Assembly: GCA_013115145.1 (NCBI GenBank)
Contig: JAAPAO010000058.1
Location: 1-64,000 of the forward strand
Reading direction: 5' to 3'
Length of the DNA: 64,000 nucleotides
Origin: Perkinsus chesapeaki
Taxonomy: Eukaryota > Perkinsozoa > Perkinsida > Perkinsidae
This document shows, one piece after another, positions 56,161 to 64,000 of the stretch. Each line of letters begins with the position of its first letter. The first letter of the stretch is position 1. The position numbers were made by a program, and so were the translations under genes. The notes beneath the pieces are model-generated. The model was not told the origin of the DNA and ran no database searches. It saw nothing but the letters and a program-made list of their open reading frames with translations.

Positions 56161-57243
56161 ATGTCCGGTCTTCGTCGGCATTCCTATCCCACTCCTTCCG
56201 AGGTTAAAAGCAGCGAATCTAGCTGTCATGCGTGCACTGAGAACGTTCGCGCTCTACTGGATGCGCGGCGTCGACTTGAAGATCTCACGGCCCAGGTATC
56301 TTGTTCATTTTCGCCGATCCCCATGAGCTTCCCCAACTCAGGTCGCTAACAGTGGTCCGGAGGGGCTGAGCCCATCGCACATGGTCAACGAGCAATTAGG
56401 GGTACAGTTGGAGGAGATGAAGGAAAGTCGGTATAGCGGCCTTACATGGGATGCAACATTCTGTTCGTTGACAGTTGCCGGGCAGCTTGCAGAGCTATTC
56501 CGAGACCTCCTCGCTGTCCTCGAGGCTGGTTATCATAACAAAGCTGATGTCGGCACTCTCGGGTGAGCAGACCCTTAAACTTGGTACCGGTTTATTTATT
56601 CAGCCTTGATTTGCTCAAGTGTCTGGCACCAGTGAAAGGGTTCGGGCAAATCCTGACGGATCACTATGACCGTTTCGAGAGTTCCATAGCAGCGGCCGGC
56701 TACAAGACGATGGAACGCCCAGCTGTGTATCCTACCCCACGGCCACTACCTGACCACGGCAGAGCCCACCAGGAGTTCTCGGACGTGGTCGCCGCGTACC
56801 GTTCCGAGCGCTATCCGCTAGAGTCAGATTCTGACAGCGCGTCGACGGGTTTTAGTGCCGCAAGACGGCGACTGCCGCCGTCCTCCGCGGCCTCCTCCTC
56901 AGAGCACGCCCGTCCTCCTCCTCATATCCCAAGCCCTTCCCGAGTTGGTGCTGACATAGGGGTGGCCCGGGGCATGCCTTATAGAACTAGAGCGGTAGAG
57001 GAGCATGCTGAATCTGATGATGAGGATCTCGGTTCATTCCTCGACCATTTGCGGCGGAAATCCATGCGGACACCTTTGCCGAGTTCATCGGTCGCGACTG
57101 ACCGAGACGAGGAAGTCTCCCGATTTCTGGACAGAGTAATTCCGCAAGGCGCTCCCAGTCGCTCCTCGGTCCCAGCAATACCTTACCACGGCGACGGATG
57201 GCGGGCCGGCTCCACAAGGCTCCATCGGCAGACTTTGGCCTAG
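56161..57243 (+). CDS. Unknown Ser/acid-rich protein
   Basis: Three exons. Exon 1 (MSGLRRHSYPTPSEVKSSES, CHACTENVRALLDARRRLED) ends at about 56295. Exon 2 encodes MVNEQLGVQLEEMKESRYSG and LAELFRDLLAVLEAGYHNKA. Exon 3 from about 56605 starts DLLKCLAPVKGFGQILTDHY and then becomes disordered, with ERYPLESDSDSASTGFSAAR, Ser/Pro tracts and two related short acidic helices: DDEDLGSFLDHLRRKSM and DRDEEVSRFLDRVIPQG. The paired FLDxxxR motifs could be short binding motifs. No family recognised. Stop 57241-57243. Confidence 0.6.
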
Positions 57244-57461
57244 CTGTTAGGCGAGCATGCATTTGCGCTTGATAGCTGATGTTGACTTGCTTTTGCTGTT
57301 GTGTTAGTGTGCCGCCGCCGCCGAATGAAGTGTCTCCTTTTCCTTTCCCAGTTTACTTTGTTGTTATCTTTGTGTTTATTGTATGTTGCCCATTCCCAGT
57401 AGAACCACAGCAGCCAGTCTATCCACTAACTCTCAAAAGATCAGCTCGACTGTCTTTTTAG

Positions 57462-58189
57462 ACCACTGTAATGGAACCGAGGTGAGCCTAAGCTGAAGCT
57501 GTGTCTTCCACGGTTCATGTTCTCCTAGGCTGGTCGTCCCCACGCGTGCCCTTCATTATCCATCCCTGCGTGCGCCAGTGCTTTCTCCGAGAATACTATT
57601 TTCGATGACGAGACTGCATTGGACACCCGCATCATCAAGGCCATGTATAATGCTGAGTTTAATAAACGAAATACCGCCGCTACATGTCACAGCCCCAGTG
57701 TCAAATCTGATAACGGTTCGGACTCCACCACGGAGACTTGGTCGGATTCAGTACCAGCCTCTGGGAAGAGAACAAAAAGTGTCTACTTCAATGAGCAGGT
57801 CAGCAACGATACACTCACCCCCTTTATTCGGTAGCAGTGGTTCCTCTGTAGGTAGAATTCAACTTCCCAAATTCGGTCCAAGTCCAGCGGGGCGGCGTTG
57901 GCGACGGCCTCGAAGATCTCCGACTTGTTAGCGATGTGAAGTGTTTCGATGGTCGCAGCATCTATTCACTTGCTGGTGGATGTCCCGGTCTATGGAAGGA
58001 TGCCTCTCATGCCTCCATTCGGAAGATGGTGAGGTGGATGACAACTTCAGGAGTCGATGTACCATCACATCGTGAACGCGCAAGGTAACCTTACCATCTA
58101 CCTAACCAGCGATTATTGCCAGCAGCACCCAATGTTTCAGGTCGTACTATTCTGCCGATGATATGGCCAAGGACGGCTATCTATGTTAA
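57462..58189 (+). CDS. Unknown protein, 5' end unresolved
   Basis: Exons at about 57532-57798, about 57852-58084 and 58141-58189 join in phase: ASAFSENTIFDDETALDTRI, NGSDSTTETWSDSVPASGKR, then VEFNFPNSVQVQRGGVGDGL, GRSIYSLAGGCPGLWKDASH and SYYSADDMAKDGYLC with TAA 58187-58189. An upstream mini-exon near 57463-57481 (DHCNGTE) fits the phase, but its 5' partner was not found. A different start (ATG 57471) would use another frame that I consider less protein-like. Function unknown. Confidence 0.45.
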
Positions 58190-58576
58190 TACATCTCTTT
58201 TCCCTACACTTCTACGGGAAAGTCGCCCCCCGCTCAGTAGCATGGGTTTTCCTAGATTTTATATTAGCATTCTTAAACATTAGCAACCCTCTCGCGCTTT
58301 GTAGTGCCATTGTATCATCACCACTGATCAAACCTATCGGTCATTCCTCCATGGGTTTGCTGGCGCGATAGTGTGTACATTTGTTTTTCGTGGCCTTAGG
58401 CCGCCTACTAAGCAGACTTTGTCTGATTGTATATCCAACACCACCATCTAGAAGTTTTTTTCCTTGTTAAACGGATCATTCCGTATCACCACTTTGTGTC
58501 CCAGTTGCGTTGGCAGTTCTGTGGCGGGCATGGGTGGGATGGTAAACGGTAGCCAATACTGCTGGTAATAGAAAAT
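58190..58576. other. Intergenic spacer
   Basis: No coding support. A pyrimidine-rich tract around 58380-58480 may include a promoter for the coiled-coil gene. Confidence 0.45.
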
Positions 58577-60352
58577 ATGCGTTTGATCTTTCATAACCCA
58601 ACACCATCAACCAGCGATAAAGAAACTCCCCAAGAGGATAACAGTGAAGAGGAGGATTTCGAGGCGGAACTGAAGGCCAGGGACACCGACTTGGACGAGC
58701 TTAAAGTAGGTAATACAGGATGACCGAGGTGGATGGGCCTCACTTCGGTACAGGCCTCCCTCGCCTCTACTAGAGAGGACCTCAATGCAACGGCGAAGAA
58801 GCTAACAGGGGATCTAGGCAAAGCTGAGGGAACTATTGAGTCTCAGAAAAGGGAGTTGGTCTGCGCGCAAGACCTCTACAAGTGAGTATCAGGTTTCGCT
58901 ACTCATTCGGGAAGTATAATGTGGCAGGTTCTCGTCAGAGCAATGTAAACTAATCGCAGATTATTGGCAAGGGCAGGCCGCGATGAAGGACCAGAATATC
59001 GCTTTTTTCAATCAGAAGTTGGCGGATGTACCACACGGTCACAGCACGCCTGAGTGAGTAGAGTATCCATGTTCAGGCAGAAGCGGGGGGTAGCACAGCC
59101 AAGGGGACGGTCATTGGTCACTTCAAAGAACCTGCCACGGCGAAGGACGAACTTGAGTGTCTTCAAGACCGGCATGACAAGTTGCTGGTCACTTGTCTGA
59201 AGCTGGAGAGAGAGCTGCATCGTTTGAGGCAGCCAGATGATGATAGGCGGGAGGTAGTGTACCGAGTAGCGGGTCATGTTGATAGGGACGTAATAATCAG
59301 GATCACACCGACGGTAGTTCTGTGGCCAGCCCAAATTCAACACCATCGCAGAGCAGCAGCAGAAGCGTGTCACTACGAGCCCAAGACGACAGCGATGAAG
59401 ATGATGAGGCGAAGTCATCACCATCCCCCTTGAAGCGGTAAGGCTGGTCGGTTTAATTTCATTGATCACATGGCTGTAGGTCTACATCAGAGCCCTCCTG
59501 CCTGGGGGGTACATCGGAATCTAGCTGCGTTCGTCGGGCATCCTCTGTCGACCTTCAAAGAGCGCCTAGTAGTTTCGCCAGTATAACCTCCGACTCGTCT
59601 GAAGAGGAGGATGAGGTTGCAGAGGCAGTGCAGGTATAATCGATTGTCGCCAGTTGTTGTCATTTCCGGCACCTCTCAGAATTTGCATCACTGCACTTGG
59701 CGGGCCCAGCTAGGAGTGAGAGTACAGCAGCTTGAGAGGCTGTCTAAACAGCTTGATGACACGTAGTGCTCTCTTCAAGGCGCATGGCGCGTCGCTTTAT
59801 TCATACCGTATTTTGTATTATATTGTGAACTTGTGATGGCCTAGTAGTCAACTTCTGGCCTTGACCATCCTAGCCAATGTTGATGTTGGAAAATGAAGAG
59901 CTGGTAGAGATGCATTCTTACTACTTATCAGATACAACACTAGTTTGAATCTTGGCGACCAATTGCGCCAGCAATCTGAGCAAATACTGAAGCTGCAAGG
60001 GCGAGTTAATGAGCTAGAGGTGTCAGAAAAGAAGTGGCAGAAGGTCGGTTCTAAGGTGCTATTATCTCCATCTTCCATTCTTTGAGCTTGCCTCCCAGGC
60101 CCAGACACAGTTGGGCATCTGCTTGGCAAGTTTGACCCAGCAGACGTCAGAGATGGACCAGCTGGCCTTGAAGCAGAATGATCATCGACTGGCCCGATCT
60201 GCGACAGCATGGAAGGCGAAGGTCGAGAGCTACCGAAAAGAGGTATCCTCCACGGTGACTTTGGGGTGTGAATCAGTGGTCAGATTGAGAACATGCGAAC
60301 GGAGATAGAGGACGCGGAGCGATCTGCCCCGGACGGATCTCGAATTCATTGA
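58577..60352 (+). CDS. Coiled-coil protein of unknown function
   Basis: Starts MRLIFHNPTPSTSDKETPQE, acidic, then coiled coil: DFEAELKARDTDLDELK, ASLASTREDLNATAKKLTGD, KAEGTIESQKRELVCAQDLY and ECLQDRHDKLLVTCLKLERE. A middle exon is Ser/acid-rich (LRAQDDSDEDDEAKSSPSPL, ASITSDSSEEEDEVAEAVQ), followed by more coil (VRVQQLERLSKQLDDT, QILKLQGRVNELEVSEKKWQ). The end is QIENMRTEIEDAERSAPDGS, TGA at 60350-60352. About nine introns of 43-70 bp were joined in phase. The alternation of coils with phosphorylatable acidic linkers suggests a cytoskeletal or centrosomal scaffold, but this is inference. Confidence 0.65.
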
Positions 60353-60477
60353 TGAGCCCGATCCGCTGGCATTCACCTGTTAACATTTCCCACGGTCGGG
60401 TTTCATAAGAGATGTTGTGTTTTTGGAGTGCAAGCTATGAAGGGACAGCGTGTCAGCGTGCTGCCTGTTTGGTTGTT

Positions 60478-63400
60478 ATGACCTCTCCAAAGGCAAGGAA
60501 GAGATCTTCCAATGGCATTCAGGAGGGGACAACGGTGAGTTGTGCAACCGCTAGGCTCTTCGGACTGACCACTTCAGGAAGTTGATGAAGTAGAAGATGC
60601 TGCAGCCTGGGCGCTCTCCCACATGAACGATGATGATGCGGCTGATGGGCCCGTGCAGGACTCGGCTCTGACTGCGAGTGGTGCCGCCACAGGCACTCAG
60701 CAAAAACAGGTGTGTCTGCCTATATGTTGTATAGTGTATCTATTTCATCAGGTTCATAGGTTCATAGCCGAGCTTCAAGGGAAGGAAGAGGAGGCTTGTG
60801 CTGCATTGAAGACAGCAGTCTACCGTTGCCGCCAGGGGGATTTTTCTGGCCTCAGTACGTCTGCCTTTAACGCTACAGAGCGACAAAGTCTCCAACTCTC
60901 AGAACGTTACGTTGTCCTGTCGCCAGCGTGTGGTGAGCTCTTCACCCTCGCTGAACGAAAGGATCAGTCGGAGGCTGGTCGGACCATCAGCACTACTGCC
61001 CTCTTCCTAGTGGAGCTGCTCGGTACGGAAGGGTACTCAGCGGAAATTGTCACTCAAGTCCCGAATGTTCAGGTTGGATACTGTTGGGCTGTGTTGAGGG
61101 GAGGTTCCCGAGCTCCTCGGTGACCGGCAATGCCGTCTGCCGTGGCATATTAAACTCCTCTACTATGTTTACTTCGCGCTGTCTATTCGCAGTCTTGAAC
61201 ACCTCCAGGGACTGGGCTCTCATCGGGGCCCTCAGGCTCCTCAAAGGTGGTGGCATCATCCACTGCCATTAAGGGATAGTTAGACTTTCGCTCAGGCCTC
61301 TTCTCGTTTTCCCCTCGAGTGGCTTTACAGACCAACACTGCTGTGGCCAATTGGACGGTCACTCGAGATGCCAAAGGCACGGCGGCGAACGACACAACTG
61401 AGCATGGTTGGAAGGCGCTTTCCAGGCTGCTTGGGCGACGCAGGGTTACTGTAATTATAGCGAACGAACTGCTGCTCGAAACGATTGCTCCAGGCCGAGG
61501 GCGACACTGTTAGAGAGCACGGCCTCCATCTGGCCGTGGCCATCTTGAAGGCCGCCGAGACTAACAAGGATCTCGCCGCTCAACTTGTCCTTCATCCGGT
61601 AGCAGTACTTCACGCAGTACTGGAAGAAGTGTGACCATGTCAATGCTTAGATGTGGCGACCATTCCTCAGCCGAGCGTTGGCTGGTAGCGGCAACGAGAC
61701 GTGCGTGGCTCCTCAACAACGTGGCGAAAACAACGACAATCGCCCACGGGACGTAACTATGGCCTTGGAGAGGATGCGCCAGGCTGAAGTGGCAGTGCTG
61801 GAGCAGTTGGGCCACTTCCTTAGGAACGCTAAGGTGAATCACTCTGCCATCTAGAGCTGTCCATCACAACTTTTATTCAGTCCCGCCGGACCCGCCTATT
61901 CACTGACCAGGAGTTCTTCCTTCCCCGTCTGTCCCGTGTGGTGGTGGAAGCCACTGACGAATCCGTTCTGGATGCGGCCGAGGCACTCTGGACTTCGATA
62001 GCCACGGACACTGAGCTCTGGTCTGGAGATATGAACAGCCTCGGTATCGCTCTAGCAGCTATAAAGCCACCTTGCGACTCCCAGACTAACATCCTCTCCG
62101 AGGCCCTGTCTGCGCACAAGTCACCGGAGCTATGGCACGCAGTCGCAGAGAAGTCATCCCTCTCCTTATCACCAACGCCATCTTTACGGTGGCTCGCAGC
62201 TGTGGCATCGGCCGTCGAATTGCTAGATGACCCAACTCCCTGTGAGGCTCCTCTGCTGCCGTCTTGCCTGAACAGATCTGAGCTCACCGCCGGCCTGTTG
62301 TTCGCTGGCAAGGACCGAGTACTTGTCCGTACAACCACTCTAGGTCTCATTACCGCAGCCCTGAAAAGATTGACTAGTAACCACGTCCAGAATATTGCGG
62401 TAAGATCGCGCCTTTTTCGTTGAAGTGTTTTAGGCTACTTTTCAGGTGCTCAACGAGGTCGCTAGCATCCTCCCCGATATGCAAACGATCCTCAACGTCA
62501 AACCACCTTCCACGTCCACGAGCGCTCCCTACCTCCTGGCCTGGTCCCAGTGCATTTGCGCCTACCAGGAGGCTCTGCCCGGACGCTTCCTACAATGCAA
62601 GTTTGACTGGGGCCGATCCCTTATCGAGTGCCATGAGCCCGTTCAAAGGGCGGTGCTGCTGCCCATGACCACACGGGTCCTCGCCAGCTTCCCGCTGGGC
62701 AAGAGCAAGCTCGCTTGGCTTAGACACCTCGTCGAGACTGACGCAATCGACGAGTTTTCTGAAAGCCTTTACGCCACTGGTCTATTCAATAGCCAGAAAG
62801 AGGCTCGGCACTGGGCGAGCTTGCCCACCAAGCCCGAGAGGCTTTGGGTCATCTCCGTCCTGCAGCAACTGGCTCAGCATCCTCTATTGCCAGTTGACAC
62901 CTGGGCATCTGACTTCGTTAAGCAAGCTCTAACAGGGAAGCCCTCGCCCCCTCCTGGCAGCTGTTGTGTGGCTGATGCCGTGCTGTTGTTGGTACAGTCA
63001 GGAGAGGTCCCTATAGAGGAGTGGAGGCGCTTACTCGGTCAGTACGGCAACCAGGGAGACCTGCTCAAGGACCTGGACTTGTCAAGTTCCACTAGCGACC
63101 TCAACTGCAACGAAACCAAATCCCGTTCACTCGATCCCTTAGACAGTTTGATCGCCCGTGCCACCGATGGTAGCACTGACTTGTCAGCTGCCGCCCAGTC
63201 CCCGACGCTCTTGGCGGCTGCAGTTGACGAGCTTTCCTATGAAGGGGAGTTCTCTGCCGCACTCGACATCATCTCGTCGGTGCCCAGTAAAGGGTACGAT
63301 GTATTCGGCCTCGACGGTGTCCTCGCTAAGAATCCTGCCCTACTCTCCGCCATTGCCAGTGCCGATCCGGAACAGTTCCGCCACGGTTTGCTCTGGGTCC

Positions 63401-64000
63401 TATCTCCGAGTGTATTCGTACAAGTTGCTCAGTACCGCAGTGCCATTGCCTTCGAGACCGCTGACTACTTACAGCACAAGCCCAAGAAGCTGAGGAAGAA
63501 GTGGGGACCGCAGCGCTTCGATCGCTCCGTGGTTGGCGCTTGTTGTGCTTTGGTTGCACATGATGGCGATGAGAGGGCCCAAGCCCTGGCCAATGAGTTC
63601 GGTCCTATATCGATGGAGCTGGACCAACTACCTCGAAGGCTCCTCCCTCGTTTGCCCTCACGGCTCATCGACATCAGCTCACTGAGCACCGCTGCTATCA
63701 TTGCCGAGAACGACTCTGCTCTCTCACAGTGGTGGGTTGACGGAGGCCATCTAGATCTCGAAGACGGGTCCATGACAGATGATGTGCTCTTGGAGATCTT
63801 GGAGACGACCACCCTGCCGGAGGCCAGTCTGTCTGACCTTGTGAAGTCTGGTAGAATAACTCCATCGAACGCTGTTGCCGCCGGAAAGCAACTCAGTCGG
63901 CTGGAAGAGGTCAAAGAGAGCGTCCGCGAGTACTGGTATAGCAAGGTTGTCCCTTCCCTACCCGACCCAACGCTTCTTGGCGACGCCAGTACCGTCCTTG
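60478..64000 (+). CDS. Large helical-repeat protein, possibly URB1/Npa1-like (partial)
   Basis: The gene begins at ATG 60478 (MTSPKARKRSSNGIQEGTT, basic NLS-like) and is still open at the window edge. Exons give RFIAELQGKEEEACAALKTA, GDFSGLSTSAFNATERQSLQ and YVVLSPACGELFTLAERKDQ, then many alpha-helical repeats (HLAVAILKAAETNKDLAAQL, LRWLAAVASAVELLDDPTP, LVRTTTLGLITAALKRLT). From 62445 to 64000 one uninterrupted exon of more than 500 codons follows. The SPxCxELF phrase and helical-repeat character recall the N-terminal domain of the nucleolar 60S-biogenesis factor URB1/Npa1. The match is weak, and an importin-like or other HEAT protein is possible. Exons at 61080-61640 are unresolved. Confidence 0.5.

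Noticed and set aside
57279-57461. Plus-strand 60-codon Cys/Pro/hydrophobic ORF
   Set aside because: It begins at an uncertain start in a pyrimidine-rich spacer and ends at a TTTTTAG acceptor-like site; more likely an intron or 5' UTR.
1-64000. CRISPR arrays, insertion sequences, phage or bacterial operons
   Set aside because: No direct-repeat/spacer array, transposase or integrase was seen; even the NhaA and ligase genes carry spliceosomal introns.

Overview
This is a nuclear genome window from a eukaryotic microbe. The genes are interrupted by many short GT-AG introns, mostly about 42-75 bp with 3' ends such as CTCAG or TTTTAG. There are no operon-style ribosome-binding sites, and the protein set is eukaryotic: 20S proteasome alpha2, a CDK with a candidate cyclin partner, PDCD2, MINDY deubiquitinase, Mei2-type RRM, ferroportin, ZIP, DHHC palmitoyltransferase, POC5 and PP2C. 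A centriolar POC5 homologue implies a flagellated stage. GC content near 50%, compact genes, tiny introns and tandem gene families fit an alveolate protist, with a Perkinsus-like organism as my best guess. This is inference, not proof. Exon boundaries were read by eye from splice consensus plus reading-frame and homology continuity, so some spans are approximate.

Layout. From 0.2 to 8.0 kb, plus strand: two tandem RRM-KH-CCCH RNA-binding genes, a MINDY deubiquitinase and a helical, PPR-like gene. From 8.0 to 10.9 kb: gene-poor, with several perfect hairpins and one likely small secreted cysteine-rich protein on the minus strand. From 10.9 to 17 kb: a CDK10/11-type kinase (minus), a coiled-coil gene (plus), tRNA-Lys(CTT) (minus) and proteasome alpha2 (minus). 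From 17.1 to 25.9 kb, plus: DHHC acyltransferase, Mei2-like RNA binder, a four-RRM SR-like gene and a one-RRM relative. From 26.2 to 32.3 kb, minus: POC5, PDCD2, cytochrome b561, an MDP-1 phosphatase and an unknown gene.

From 32.6 to 42.8 kb, minus: a transporter block with one ZIP zinc transporter, two tandem EamA/DMT transporters and two tandem NhaA-type sodium/proton antiporters. From 43.1 to 51.2 kb, minus: a cyclin that best resembles cyclin Q, two tandem PP2C phosphatases and a small ATP-dependent DNA ligase. From 51.2 to 64 kb, plus: an unknown gene, a small unknown gene, ferroportin, an unknown Ser/acid-rich gene, two further unknown genes (one strongly coiled-coil) and the 5' part of a large gene that may be URB1/Npa1-like.

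Themes. RNA binding and processing is well represented (RRM, KH, CCCH, Mei2, SR-like). Metal and ion homeostasis is the second theme (ZIP, ferroportin, b561, NhaA, DMT). A CDK10-like kinase and a cyclin-Q-like cyclin occur about 31 kb apart and could form one complex. Recent tandem duplication is recurrent. The least expected finding is the pair of bacterial-family NhaA antiporters embedded in intron-containing genes.
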